A stretch of DNA of 64,000 nt from PALSA-1353 sp050014015 (GCA_050014015.1 JBEKEC010000021.1:1-64000), one strand, 5' to 3'; positions 16,622-26,218 are shown, counted from the first letter of the stretch. The notes: generated by a model from the letters alone, not told the origin. Numbers and translations are program-made.

Positions 16622-17926
16622 TCATTTATTGCGCCCGCTACGATATCGCGCCGGCGTTTCCCCCAGTGCTGCGCGGAAGACGCGGGTCATATACTGCACG
16701 CTGCTGAAGCCCGTCACCCGCGCCACCTGCTTGATCGTCATGTCCGGGCTCAAGAGCAATTCCTTCACCCGCGACAGCCGAACCCGCTCGATTTCTTCGT
16801 GAATCGTCCGACCGATCACCCGTTTCAAACGCTGTTGAAGGCTCGCCCGCGACATTCCCATGTGCGTCAACACGTCCACCACCCTCAGGCCCTGGCATCC
16901 GTTCTCACGGATATATCGCAGGGTGAGGTTGACCTCATCGTCGTCGCTGGCCACGGTATCGGTCGATAGCCGTGTGTATATTCCCCGGGGCGCAAGCCGC
17001 TGGGCATTCGGCGGCGCGGTCTTGCCCTGCATCATCTCATCGAGCAGCGCGGCTGCCGTGTAACCGATGTGTTCCGCGTTGACGTCCACGCTGGTCAGGG
17101 GAGGAATCGACAGATCGCACAAATGCTCGTCGTTGTCCGCGCCGATCACCGCGACTTCGTCCGGCACCATCGCCCCGCACCGGCGGCATGCATCCAATAC
17201 CTGCAATCCTCTCTCATCGTTGCATGCCATCACCCCGACCGGCTTGGGCAATGAGCCGATCCATTTCGACAGCCGCTCCTGTTCCATTTCCCAATCATCC
17301 TCAACCGGCAGATTTTCGGCGGGAAAGACCTCGCAGCTTCCCCCGGATTGGCGAACCAAGTTGGCAAAGCTCTCGCCGCGTTCATCCAATCCGGGATGGA
17401 CTCCGGCGGGCCGCCCGCAAAACGCGAAATTCTTCAGCCCCCGCTCCAACAGATGCTCCGCCGCCAGCCTGGCGATCTGGTCGTGGTCGGGCCCCACGTA
17501 CGGGAACGGCAATTCCGCCACGGTTCCGCGCAGGTTCACGACGGGCACACCGGATTTTAGGAGCAACTGGGCGATCTCCGGCGTATCGATGCGAGCCAGA
17601 ATCCCGTCGCCCCGCCAGTTGGTCAGCCAGGGCGGGGGGGGATCGCCCAGGCCGTGCGGATGGAAATACGTCGACCAACCCCCATGTTCGCGATTGTATT
17701 TCGTCACCCCGCGCAGCAAACCTCGGCCATAAGACCCGCTGGTCTCAATCAGCAACGCCACGTGCCGCATGGGAGCTCGCACCAGTTCCAGCCGCGGGGC
17801 ATTGCGCGATTGCGCAGCAGGCTGCTGGGTCGATAACCCTGCCATTCCAGCGTCGTCCGACGCCGGTCGCGGTTTGATCCGCGCCCCCGGCTTCTTCGCC
17901 TCGCGCCGTTTGGAAGCCGATTTCAT
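16622..17926 (-). CDS. XylR-type sugar-responsive regulator (PBP-like sensor plus AraC DNA-binding domain)
   Basis: A 434-residue transcription regulator. After a basic, Pro-rich N-terminal 50 residues comes a periplasmic-binding-protein-like sensor (RHVALLIETSGSYGRGLLRG through VAVIGADNDEHLCDLSIPPL) that in XylR binds a sugar. The last 105 residues are an AraC-type helix-turn-helix pair (MGMSRASLQQRLKRVIGRT and IKQVARVTGFSSVQYMTRVF). It presumably controls the neighbouring GH28 genes, two downstream and one divergent, in answer to a pectin-derived sugar; the ligand is inference. The start at 17926 (MKSASKRREAK) has a weak AGGT site upstream; an earlier in-frame start at 17977 is possible. 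Confidence 0.88.
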   Translation of the reverse strand: MKSASKRREAKKPGARIKPRPASDDAGMAGLSTQQPAAQSRNAPRLELVRAPMRHVALLIETSGSYGRGLLRGVTKYNREHGGWSTYFHPHGLGDPPPPWLTNWRGDGILARIDTPEIAQLLLKSGVPVVNLRGTVAELPFPYVGPDHDQIARLAAEHLLERGLKNFAFCGRPAGVHPGLDERGESFANLVRQSGGSCEVFPAENLPVEDDWEMEQERLSKWIGSLPKPVGVMACNDERGLQVLDACRRCGAMVPDEVAVIGADNDEHLCDLSIPPLTSVDVNAEHIGYTAAALLDEMMQGKTAPPNAQRLAPRGIYTRLSTDTVASDDDEVNLTLRYIRENGCQGLRVVDVLTHMGMSRASLQQRLKRVIGRTIHEEIERVRLSRVKELLLSPDMTIKQVARVTGFSSVQYMTRVFRAALGETPARYRSGRNK

Positions 17927-18241
17927 CAAATTTGACCTGGATGAAGGGGCCAAAAGCTGCCTCCGAACTCTAGGCAATTTAGCACGCCGAGGCCTTTTCT
18001 ATACATATCCGATCAAAAATTATAAAAGTTTTACATATTTCTACCATCGCTCGCGGATATTTCTTATTAGAGCCGCTGGCGCGGCCATTTATGCCGGATC
18101 CCGGCTACGTTCAGGGTAATAAAGGATGAAACCTTTGCACAAATTCATTCCCAGCGACCGGGGGTGCTTTCAGTATGGTAAACTTCAATGTTGTCAGCGT
18201 TCTCCCTTGGGTAGCTTTCCCAAGTTGAATTTGGAGTTGGT
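17927..18241. promoter_or_regulatory. Divergent promoter region between XylR regulator and GH28 gene
   Basis: A 315-base gap between divergent genes, AT-rich at 17990-18055. It contains a perfect inverted repeat CTTGGG-7-CCCAAG at 18206-18224, only 18 bases before the GH28 start codon, which could be an operator for the adjacent regulator. The site is seen; its role is inference. Confidence 0.45.
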
Positions 18242-19819
18242 ATGAGTTGCGTCCGGAGTTCATCCCAAAAGCAAATCTCCATGGCCGCGCGCGCCCCCAA
18301 AGGCGCTCACAATGGGGATTGGCTTAATGTGTTGAGCACCGGCGCCCTGGTGGATGGGTCGGCGCCCTCCACCGCATCCATCCAGCGGGCAATCGATCTC
18401 TGCGGCGGCGGCGGCGGCGGAACCGTCTTCATCCCCGCCGGAAAATATATCGTCGGAACCCTCTGGATGCGCAGCAACGTTACGCTACATCTGGACTCCG
18501 GCGCAACCCTGCTCGGCGACTGCGACCCCGGTTCTTATCCAATTTGGAAAACCCAATGGGAAGGCCCCAATTCCCGGCCCTCCCACGCACCCATTATTGC
18601 CGGCGAAGGACTCACCAACATCGCCGTCACCGGCCGCGGCCTCATCGACGGACGCGGTCAGAACTGGTGGGAGGCCTTCAATCAGGGAACGCTCCGGAAC
18701 GTCCGTCCGCACATCCTCCGCCTCGTCGATTGCCGCGACATACTCATCGACGGAATCCATTTCGCCAATTCTCCCCGATGGACGCTCAATCCCGTGGCGT
18801 GCGACAATCTCACGATCACCAAAGTCACCATCCGCAATCCCCCGGATTCGCCGAACACCGATGGCATCGATCCCGATTCGTGCAGCAACGTCCACATTGC
18901 CGATTGCCATATCGACGTTGGTGACGATTGCATCGCCATCAAATCCGGCTGCGAAGAGGACGGGCGCCGGCTCCTGCGGCCTTGCCAGAACGTCACCATT
19001 TCCAATTGCACGATGCTTCACGGGCACGGGGGCGTGGTGATCGGGAGCGAAATGTCGGGCGGGGTGCGAAACGTGGCGATCACCAACTGCGTGTTCTGCG
19101 GCACCGACCGGGGAATCCGGCTGAAATCCCGCCGGGGCCGCGGCAACGCCGTCGAGGACCTCCGCGTCGACAACATCGTCATGGACGAGGTCCTGTGCCC
19201 GATCGTCCTGAATCTTTTTTACGTCTGCGGCGCCGCGAAGAACAGCCAGTTGCTCGACCCCGCCCCGCAGCCGGTCACCCCGGGCACCCCGCAATTCCGC
19301 CGGTTGCGGTTCAGCAACATCATCGCGCGCAAGGTGAAATACGCCGCCGCCTTCATGCTCGGACTTCCGGAAATGTTTGTCGATGACGTGGTGCTGGACG
19401 GAATCTCCGTGTACATGGACGCCGCCAACACGCAGGCCGGATCGCCCGCCATGGCCGCCGGCGTCGCCGACATGTGCCGCGCCGGACTCGTCCTCAAAAA
19501 CGCCCGCAACGTCAAGCTCCGCCGGATCGACCTCTACGATCAACTGGGTCCGGCGATCACGATCAACAATTCCCAGGACATTTTCGTCAGCGACCTCTGC
19601 GCCAGCGCCGGGGACGGACCTCTGATGGTGGTCGATGGCGCGGATTCATGCGTCGCCGATGAAGATGACGCGGTGTACGGCGGCATGCAAACGAGCCAGG
19701 AAGCCCAGCGAATTCGCACCTTCACGCGCAGCTGGCGCTACGGCCGGCGCCGCAGCTCTGGCGCCGCCAGCGAAGCCGCACTCTCTAAACTCGCCGCCAA
19801 GTCCCCCGATCGCAGTTGA
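18242..19819 (+). CDS. GH28 polygalacturonase-like enzyme, probably cytoplasmic
   Basis: A 525-residue GH28 protein with no signal peptide: the N-terminus is MSCVRSSSQKQISMAARAPK, polar and basic. Catalytic motifs are complete: SPNTDGIDPDS near residue 205, GDDCIAIKSG near 227, GHGGVVIGSEMSGG near 261 and RLKSRRGRG near 293. A cytoplasmic GH28 is usually an exo-acting enzyme that finishes imported oligogalacturonides, and that role fits here beside two exported GH28 enzymes. The start at 18242 has GGAG about seven bases upstream. The last 60 residues are basic and Ser/Ala-rich without family similarity. It is divergent from the XylR-type regulator and ends one base before the convergent glucan phosphorylase gene. 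Confidence 0.9.
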   Translation: MSCVRSSSQKQISMAARAPKGAHNGDWLNVLSTGALVDGSAPSTASIQRAIDLCGGGGGGTVFIPAGKYIVGTLWMRSNVTLHLDSGATLLGDCDPGSYPIWKTQWEGPNSRPSHAPIIAGEGLTNIAVTGRGLIDGRGQNWWEAFNQGTLRNVRPHILRLVDCRDILIDGIHFANSPRWTLNPVACDNLTITKVTIRNPPDSPNTDGIDPDSCSNVHIADCHIDVGDDCIAIKSGCEEDGRRLLRPCQNVTISNCTMLHGHGGVVIGSEMSGGVRNVAITNCVFCGTDRGIRLKSRRGRGNAVEDLRVDNIVMDEVLCPIVLNLFYVCGAAKNSQLLDPAPQPVTPGTPQFRRLRFSNIIARKVKYAAAFMLGLPEMFVDDVVLDGISVYMDAANTQAGSPAMAAGVADMCRAGLVLKNARNVKLRRIDLYDQLGPAITINNSQDIFVSDLCASAGDGPLMVVDGADSCVADEDDAVYGGMQTSQEAQRIRTFTRSWRYGRRRSSGAASEAALSKLAAKSPDRS

Positions 19820-19820
19820 A

Positions 19821-22391
19821 TCAATAGCTGCCGACTCCCTCAGTCGGTATGCGCCAGCGAATCTGAGCGGCCTCCAAGGGAACCGCAACACCGGCATAAT
19901 GCGGTAGTATTCGAGCGGTATAATCCGCGGCTGGGCGGTTTGCCGGAACGTTCCCGCCATAGACGTAGCTCCTGGCGGCCCCCACGAGGGGTCGAATGCG
20001 CGTCATTTCCTGTCGAATCGCAGGGCCGCCGTCCATGCCGTTGGCAAAGAGTTCAACTCGCACCGCATCGCCTTCCACGTCGCCGAGATAAACTTGAACC
20101 TCAAATGCGTGGCTCTGGGCATTGGTCACGACCTTCACGTCGCCAAAGCGCAACGCGGCCCATTTCTCATTGAGCGTCCGCTTCCAATCGACAATCAGCC
20201 TGCCCACCGCCCCTTTTTCCGCGGCGCGGGCGCGATAGGCGGCCGCGGCGGGAAGGTAATGCTCCTGCGTATATTGGCGCACGGCGCGATTGGCGGAGAA
20301 TTGGGGCGTCAACCGGGCCATGCTCCGGCGAATTCGCGCGACCCAGGCGATGGGAATGCCGTTCTGATCCCGGGCATAAAACTCCGGCACCACCTGCCGT
20401 TCCAGCAAATCGTAAAGCGCGCCGGCTTCGGCGGCATCCCAGGCTGGATCATCTCCGTGCTCCTGGCCGTCACCCAAGGCCCAGCCCACTTCCGGCGTGT
20501 ACGCCTCCGCCCACCACCCATCCAATTCCGATAAATTGAGCCCGCCGTTGACCAGCACCTTCATCCCGCTGGTCCCGCTGGCCTCCCACGGTCGGCGCGG
20601 CGTGTTGATCCAGACGTCCACGCCCTGGACCAGGCGCTCGGCGAGCAGCATGTCGTAATCGCTCAGGAATACCACGCGCCCCCGAAGCTCCGGACGCCGA
20701 ACAAAATGGATCCATTCCCGCACCATGGCCTGGCCCGTGCCGTCGCCGGGATGTGCCTTGCCCGCAACGACGAGCTGCACCGGCCGCTGCGAATCCGACA
20801 CGAAGCGAATCAGCCGGTCCGAGTCGTGCAGCAGCAGATTCGGTCTTTTGTACGCCGCGAATCGCCGCGCAAAACCCAGCGTCAGCGCATTGGGATCGAA
20901 CACGTGTTTTGCGGCATCGATCAACTCCGGCGACGTGCCTGAAACCGCCAGTTGTGACGGCAACCGTTGCCGCACGTATTCAACCAGAGCGCGGCGCGCC
21001 GCGGCGCGGCATTGCCAAAGCTCGTTGTCGGGCACTCGTCCAATGTCGTGCTCAAGGGTTTCAGTTTCACCCATCCAGCGATCCTGGCCGGCGAATTTGG
21101 TCCAGAGATTATCTGCCTCGGCCGAATCCCAACTGGGCGTGTGGACGCCGTTGGTCACGTATCCAATCGGCACCTCATCCAGAGGCCAGCGCGGAAACAA
21201 CGATGAAAAAATCTGCCGGCTCACCGCCCCGTGCAGCCGGCTCACCCCATTGACCGCGCCGCTGCCGCGAAGCGCCAGGTACGCCGTGTTGAAGTATTCC
21301 GATGGATCGTTCGGATTCGCCCGGCCCAGGGCGAGCAGGTCGTGCAGCGAAATGTGCAGCCGCTCCTTGGCGTACCAGCCAAGATGTTGCTCCATCAGCG
21401 CGGGACTGAATCGATCGAAACCGGCGGCGACCGGGGTGTGCGTCGTGAAGAGATTGCCGGCGCGCGTAACCGCCAGAGCCACCTCAAAGGGCTGGCCCGT
21501 CTCTTCCATGAACCTTCTCGCCCGCTCCAAGACGGCGAAAGCGGCATGCCCCTCGTTGAGGTGGCAAACCTCGGGCTGGATGCCCAGAGCGTGAAGAAGC
21601 CGCCACCCGCCTAGCCCCAGCACCAATTCCTGCCGAATGCGCAGCTCCGCGCCGCCGCCGTACAACTCGCTGGTGATGCCGCGATAAATGGGGAAATTGG
21701 CCGCGTCGTTCGTGTCCAGCAGGTAAAGCTTCACCCGGCCGACCTGCACCTGCCAGGCACGCAGCCAGGTGGAATAGCCCGCCGACTTGATCTCCAGCCG
21801 CAACCACTCTCCATTGGGCTGCCTGAGTGGAGTGATCGGCAACTGGCCCGGATCGTTGTACGGGAAAAACGCCTGCTGCGATCCATCCTTGTCGATCGCC
21901 TGCCGAAAATATCCCTGCTGATAGAGCAGCCCGATGCCGACGACCGGTACGCCCAGATTGCTGGCCGCCTTGAGCTGGTCGCCGGCGACGTTTCCAAGTC
22001 CCCCTGAATAGATTGGCAGCGCTTCGCTCAGCATGTATTCCATGCTGAAATAGGCCACGCAACTCAGGGGCGAGCGCGCATGTTTGCGTCCAAACCAAGC
22101 CGTGCTTTGGAGCGCCTGCCGTTTGGCTTTCACAAGCTCGTTGACATTGGCCCGGAAGGCGGCGTCGCCCAGGGCGCGCACAAGCTGCTCGCGCGCCACG
22201 GTTTGCAGCACCACCCATGGATTGTGCGTCAACTCCCACAGCACCGGATCAAGCTGACGCCACAACGTATCGGCGCCATGATTCCAGCAAGAGTGCATGT
22301 CCAAAGCCAACTCGGCCAGTGAATCGAATCCATCCACGTCGGCAGCTTGAGAGGCATGGATCGAGGTCGCCGGGGGGTCTTGCTTGCTCAT
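19821..22391 (-). CDS. glgP: Alpha-glucan (glycogen) phosphorylase
   Basis: An 856-residue enzyme of the bacterial/archaeal alpha-glucan phosphorylase type with an N-terminal DUF3417-like segment (DSLAELALDMHSCWNHGADT). It releases glucose 1-phosphate from alpha-1,4-glucan using phosphate and pyridoxal phosphate in the cytoplasm. Visible family segments are CVAYFSMEYMLSEALPIYSG, LNEGHAAFAVLERARRF, RRFAAYKRPNLLLHD, WINTPRRPWEASGTSGMK and NGGLNLSELDGWWAEAY. The Lys of EASGTSGMK is the expected pyridoxal phosphate site. Length is normal. It is a single gene with no glycogen-synthesis neighbours here, convergent with a GH28 gene. Confidence 0.92.
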   Translation of the reverse strand: MSKQDPPATSIHASQAADVDGFDSLAELALDMHSCWNHGADTLWRQLDPVLWELTHNPWVVLQTVAREQLVRALGDAAFRANVNELVKAKRQALQSTAWFGRKHARSPLSCVAYFSMEYMLSEALPIYSGGLGNVAGDQLKAASNLGVPVVGIGLLYQQGYFRQAIDKDGSQQAFFPYNDPGQLPITPLRQPNGEWLRLEIKSAGYSTWLRAWQVQVGRVKLYLLDTNDAANFPIYRGITSELYGGGAELRIRQELVLGLGGWRLLHALGIQPEVCHLNEGHAAFAVLERARRFMEETGQPFEVALAVTRAGNLFTTHTPVAAGFDRFSPALMEQHLGWYAKERLHISLHDLLALGRANPNDPSEYFNTAYLALRGSGAVNGVSRLHGAVSRQIFSSLFPRWPLDEVPIGYVTNGVHTPSWDSAEADNLWTKFAGQDRWMGETETLEHDIGRVPDNELWQCRAAARRALVEYVRQRLPSQLAVSGTSPELIDAAKHVFDPNALTLGFARRFAAYKRPNLLLHDSDRLIRFVSDSQRPVQLVVAGKAHPGDGTGQAMVREWIHFVRRPELRGRVVFLSDYDMLLAERLVQGVDVWINTPRRPWEASGTSGMKVLVNGGLNLSELDGWWAEAYTPEVGWALGDGQEHGDDPAWDAAEAGALYDLLERQVVPEFYARDQNGIPIAWVARIRRSMARLTPQFSANRAVRQYTQEHYLPAAAAYRARAAEKGAVGRLIVDWKRTLNEKWAALRFGDVKVVTNAQSHAFEVQVYLGDVEGDAVRVELFANGMDGGPAIRQEMTRIRPLVGAARSYVYGGNVPANRPAADYTARILPHYAGVAVPLEAAQIRWRIPTEGVGSY

Positions 22392-22562
22392 AAGATTGGT
22401 GAACTAGAAATCGTATTCTCGACCTTGCAGCCCGCACCGACTTCGCCGTTGACACTCGCGTTAGCTGTCGGCATCCCGCATCTCCTTCATGGGCTGGCGA
22501 CATCATCCCAAGGAATCGTTGCAGCGGCAAGCTTCTCCACGCGTGGCGGGACCTACGGTTGC

Positions 22563-23561
22563 TCAACTACCGGTCATTTTCTCCAGCTTTTCGGGATACC
22601 GCGCACCATGCACGGTGATCTTTGAAGCCGCGCCGTCAATCTCGCCCAGATCGTCGGGCGTGAGTTCGATTGCGATGGCTCCGATGTTCTCCTCCAGGCG
22701 ATGCAGCTTCGTGGTGCCTGGGATCGGAACGATCCACGGCTTCTGGGCCAGCAGCCAGGCGAGTGCGATCTGAGCGGGCGTCGCCTTCTTGCGCTGGCCG
22801 ATCTTGCCGAGCAGATCGGTCAGGGCCTGATTCGCCTTAAGAGCGTCCGGCGTGAAACGAGGAAGAGTGCTGCGGAAGTCGGTACTGTCAAAGGTCGCGT
22901 TCTCGTTGATCTTGCCAGTCAGGAAACCCTTGCCCAGCGGGCTGTACGGGACAAAGCCGATGCCGAGTTCCTCAAGGGTCGGGATCACTTCCTTCTCGGG
23001 AGTTCTCGTCCACAGCGAGTATTCGCTCTGGAGAGCGGTGATCGGCTGGACTGCGTGTGCGCGGCGGATCGTTTGCACGCCCGCTTCGGACAGGCCGAAG
23101 TGCTTGACCTTGCCCTGCCGGATCAGTTCCTTCACCGCACCGGCGACGTCTTCGATCGCCACGCTCGGGTCAACGCGGTGCTGATAGAGCAGGTCGATTG
23201 TCTCGACCCTGAGCCGCCTGAGCGACCCTTCGACGGCCTGCTTGATGTGCTCGGGCCGACTGTTCAGGCCCGCCGCACCGGGCCGCTTATCGCTGCCACT
23301 GACGTCGAACCCGAACTTGGTGGCGATCACCAGTTGTTTGCGGAAGGGAGCGAGGGCTTCGCCCAGAAGCTCCTCATTCAAGAACGGGCCGTAGACCTCC
23401 GCGGTGTCGAAGAACGTGATGCCGCGTTCGACCGCTGCACGGAGAAGAGTAGTCATCTCCCGCTTGTCCTTGGGCGGGCCGTAGGAAAAGCTCATCCCCA
23501 TGCAGCCCAGGCCGAGGGCCGACACTTCCAAATTGCTCTTTCCAAGTTTGCGATTTTGCAT
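22563..23561 (-). CDS. Aldo/keto reductase
   Basis: A 332-residue NADPH-dependent oxidoreductase of the aldo/keto reductase superfamily, a cytoplasmic beta/alpha barrel. The catalytic tetrad is visible as Asp and Tyr in FFDTAEVYG, Lys in VIATKFGF, and His in DLLYQHRVD. The NADP-binding end reads VPIPGTTKLHRLEENIGA. The start at 23561 (MQNRKLGKSNLEVSALGLG) is chosen because GGAG lies eight bases upstream and family members start this way; the earlier ATG at 23573 adds only four residues. It is the last gene of the cupin, alcohol dehydrogenase, reductase operon, 27 bases after the dehydrogenase. It probably reduces or oxidises small carbonyl compounds. Confidence 0.92.
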   Translation of the reverse strand: MQNRKLGKSNLEVSALGLGCMGMSFSYGPPKDKREMTTLLRAAVERGITFFDTAEVYGPFLNEELLGEALAPFRKQLVIATKFGFDVSGSDKRPGAAGLNSRPEHIKQAVEGSLRRLRVETIDLLYQHRVDPSVAIEDVAGAVKELIRQGKVKHFGLSEAGVQTIRRAHAVQPITALQSEYSLWTRTPEKEVIPTLEELGIGFVPYSPLGKGFLTGKINENATFDSTDFRSTLPRFTPDALKANQALTDLLGKIGQRKKATPAQIALAWLLAQKPWIVPIPGTTKLHRLEENIGAIAIELTPDDLGEIDGAASKITVHGARYPEKLEKMTGS

Positions 23562-23588
23562 TTTGTTCTCCATTGAGTGTCACACTAA

Positions 23589-24650
23589 TTATTCAGACTT
23601 GAGCGACGCCATGTCGATGGAGAAGCGATACTTCACATCGGACTTAAGCATTCGCTCGTAGGCTTCGTTGACCTTCTGGATCGGAATGACTTCGACATCG
23701 GCGGTGATGTTGTGGTTGCCACAAAAATCGAGCATCTCCTGGGTTTCAGCGATGCCGCCGATGGGAGAGCCAGAGAAGCTGCGGCGGCCAAAGATCAATC
23801 CGAACACCGAGACGGGCAGCGGCTTGTCAGGCGCGCCGACCATCGTCAGATTGCCGTCGCGGGCGAGCAGGTTGATGTAGGCGTTGATGTCGTGCGGGGC
23901 GGCAACGCAGTCGAGCATGAAGTCGAAGCTACCCGCGTGTTTCTTCATCTCATCGGCGTTTTTCGAGATGACTACCTCGTCTGCGCCAAGGCGAAGCGCG
24001 TCCTCCTTTTTGCTCGGCGACGTGGTGAACACGATGGTGTGCGCCCCGAATGCATGAGCGAACTTCACTCCCATATGTCCCAGCCCGCCGAGGCCGACGA
24101 CGCCCACCTTCTTGCCCTTGGTGACGCCCCAGTGGCGCATCGGCGAATACGTTGTAATTCCGGCACACAGCAGCGGTGCGGCCCCGGCGAGGTCGAGTTT
24201 TGACGGAATACGCAGGATGAAACGCTCGTCCACCACGATGCTGGTGGAGTACCCGCCGTAGGTGACTGGGGCGGTGCCGTGCTTGTCGGGAGAGTTGTAG
24301 GTCATCGTCTGGTTTGGGCAGAACTGCTCCAACCCGGCCTTGCAGTTCGGGCAGCTGTGGTCGGCGCCGACCAGGCAGCCGACGCCCACGACGTCGCCGA
24401 CCTTGTACTTGGTCACGCCTGAGCCGATTTTGAGCACGCGACCGACGATCTCGTGGCCGGGCACACAGGGGTAGACGGTGGGCATCACGTCGTGCCACTG
24501 GTCACGGGCCGTGTGCAGGTCCGAGTGACATACGCCGCAGAAGAGAATTTCAATCTGTGCGTCGCGGCCAGTCGGATCGCGGCGCGGGATCGACGTGGAT
24601 GCCAGCCGTGAGGTCGCGCTGGCGGTGGAATAGGCTTTCGTTTTGTACAT
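23589..24650 (-). CDS. Zinc-dependent alcohol dehydrogenase (cinnamyl-alcohol-dehydrogenase-like)
   Basis: A 353-residue medium-chain dehydrogenase that interconverts alcohols and aldehydes with NADP(H). The catalytic zinc site shows as CGVCHSDLH and PGHEIVG, and the nucleotide-binding glycines as VGLGGLGHMGVKFA. The structural zinc lobe reads GADHSCPNCKAGLEQFC: three Cys are present, but the usual first Cys is Asp. The start has AGGAG nine bases upstream. The gene lies 12 bases after the cupin gene and 27 before the aldo/keto reductase gene, and all three share a direction, which suggests a small aldehyde-handling operon controlled by the divergent AraC-type regulator. Substrate is unknown. 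Confidence 0.92.
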   Translation of the reverse strand: MYKTKAYSTASATSRLASTSIPRRDPTGRDAQIEILFCGVCHSDLHTARDQWHDVMPTVYPCVPGHEIVGRVLKIGSGVTKYKVGDVVGVGCLVGADHSCPNCKAGLEQFCPNQTMTYNSPDKHGTAPVTYGGYSTSIVVDERFILRIPSKLDLAGAAPLLCAGITTYSPMRHWGVTKGKKVGVVGLGGLGHMGVKFAHAFGAHTIVFTTSPSKKEDALRLGADEVVISKNADEMKKHAGSFDFMLDCVAAPHDINAYINLLARDGNLTMVGAPDKPLPVSVFGLIFGRRSFSGSPIGGIAETQEMLDFCGNHNITADVEVIPIQKVNEAYERMLKSDVKYRFSIDMASLKSE

Positions 24651-24662
24651 AATTTGATGCTC

Positions 24663-25073
24663 CTATTGGTTTGCTTTTTTCCCCTGGTACTGCTCGTCGC
24701 TGACCTTTTCCATCCAGTCGGCGCTCTTGCCGTCTAGCTTTTCCACAATGGCGATATGAGTCATCGCGGTGGTTGCGCTTGCGCCGTGCCAATGCTTTTC
24801 ACCCGGCGGAAACCAGATCACGTCACCTGGCCGGATTTCCTCGACCAACCCGCCCCGGCGTTGCACCCAGCCGCAACCGGCCGTCACGATCAAGGTCTGA
24901 CCGAGCGGGTGCGTATGCCACGCGGTCCGGGCACCAGGTTCAAAAGTCACACTGGCACCGAAGACACGCGCCGGCTCTGATGCATCGAACAGCGGATCGA
25001 TCCGAACTGTGCCAGTAAAGTAATTGTCCGGTCCCTTGCCGGAAGGCTGAGAACCGCTTCGTTTGATTTCCAT
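24663..25073 (-). CDS. Cupin-domain protein
   Basis: A 136-residue single-domain cupin. The two cupin motifs are GARTAWHTHPLGQTLIVTAG (His-x-His metal ligands) and PGDVIWFPPGEKHWHGAS (second His set). Proteins like this are small metal-binding enzymes or binding proteins; the partner genes suggest a role in detoxifying reactive carbonyls or quinones, which is inference. The start at 25073 (MEIKRSGSQ) is fixed by AAGGAG eight bases upstream. It is the first gene of the operon that continues with the alcohol dehydrogenase. Confidence 0.9.
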   Translation of the reverse strand: MEIKRSGSQPSGKGPDNYFTGTVRIDPLFDASEPARVFGASVTFEPGARTAWHTHPLGQTLIVTAGCGWVQRRGGLVEEIRPGDVIWFPPGEKHWHGASATTAMTHIAIVEKLDGKSADWMEKVSDEQYQGKKANQ

Positions 25074-25270
25074 TTGCTTTCTCCTTTGAATTGATGCGTC
25101 GGCCCTTGAACCACAGCCCAAGCCGCCCGCGAGATTCGTATCGCATCTCGCGCTTTTCTGGAAGTTTAGGCAGGTGGTTGGCGGGGGCGGTATGACGATC
25201 CTCGAAAATGCTTGTATAATCCTCCAAAGAATGCCTCAATGCGGTGCGGTGACCGGCGGAGGTGGTTACG
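25074..25270. promoter_or_regulatory. Divergent promoter region between cupin operon and AraC regulator
   Basis: About 200 bases separate two divergent start codons, so promoters for both directions should lie here. On the + strand TTGTATAAT at 25213-25221 looks like a -10 element for the regulator. No operator can be fixed. Confidence 0.4.
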
Positions 25271-26218
25271 ATGCCCAGCATGATGAACGTGACGAGTCAA
25301 CAGCATACCCGCCGCATGCAGGCCGACCAAGAGGAACTCGCCGAGCGGATCGCGCGCACACTGCCGCATGACGGCACAGTGGAGCGGCAGCCGGGTCTGC
25401 ACTTCCGCCGCCATTCGACGCCGACCCAGCGCGTTTACGCCTCGTCTCAGCCCTCGTTCTGCGTGATCGCGCAAGGCAGCAAGGACATCCTGCTTGGCGA
25501 GGACAGATTCCGATACGATACCGCGCACTACCTGATCAGCACGATCGAGTTGCCGCTGATCGGCGAAGTTGTGGAAGCGTCGCCGGAGCGGCCGTACCTG
25601 AGTTTCCGGCTGGTGCTCGATCCCTCGATCGTCACGTCGGTGATGGTGGAGTCGGGCCAGGTACAGCCGCACGGCGACGGCAGCGTGAAAGCGGTCGATG
25701 TCAGCCCGCTCGACGCGAACCTGCTCGATGCGACGCTGCGGCTCGTTCGACTGATCGACACACCCACCGAGTATCGCGCCCTTTCGCCTCTTGTTGTCCG
25801 CGAGATCGTCTACCGCCTCCTGACGGGCGCGCAGGGCAGCCGCATGCTTCACCTCGCAACGTTCGGCGGTCAAGCGCACCGGATGGTTCGCGCCGTCGGA
25901 AAGCTACGCGAGAATTTCGACAAGCCGCTGCGGATCGATGGCCTGGCGAGGGAACTCGGCATGAGCGTCTCGGGGTTCCATGCTCACTTCAAGGCCGTGA
26001 CGGCGATGAGTCCCTTGCAATTCCAAAAGCAGCTGCGCCTTCAGGAGGCCCGGCGGTTGATGCTTAATGAGAACCTCGACGCCGCGGAGGCGGGCTACCG
26101 GGTGGGCTACGACGACGCCTCGCACTTCAATCGAGAGTACAAGCGGCAGTTTGGCGAGCCGCCAATGCGCGATGTCGAGCATCTGCGAGAATTGGCCGGC
26201 GCCAGCGCCGCTCAATAA
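25271..26218 (+). CDS. AraC-family regulator of the adjacent cupin/ADH/AKR operon
   Basis: A 315-residue regulator with an AraC-type N-terminal sensor (HFRRHSTPTQRVYASSQPSF, VIAQGSKDILLGEDRFRYD) and a C-terminal pair of helix-turn-helix motifs (IDGLARELGMSVSGFHAHFK and AAEAGYRVGYDDASHFNREY). ATG at 25271 is chosen because GGAGG lies about ten bases upstream; GTG at 25262 is in frame but has no site. Regulators of this subfamily are commonly divergent from alcohol dehydrogenase and aldo/keto reductase genes, as here. The effector is unknown. The gene is intact; a tRNA fragment and gene debris follow. Confidence 0.92.
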   Translation: MPSMMNVTSQQHTRRMQADQEELAERIARTLPHDGTVERQPGLHFRRHSTPTQRVYASSQPSFCVIAQGSKDILLGEDRFRYDTAHYLISTIELPLIGEVVEASPERPYLSFRLVLDPSIVTSVMVESGQVQPHGDGSVKAVDVSPLDANLLDATLRLVRLIDTPTEYRALSPLVVREIVYRLLTGAQGSRMLHLATFGGQAHRMVRAVGKLRENFDKPLRIDGLARELGMSVSGFHAHFKAVTAMSPLQFQKQLRLQEARRLMLNENLDAAEAGYRVGYDDASHFNREYKRQFGEPPMRDVEHLRELAGASAAQ

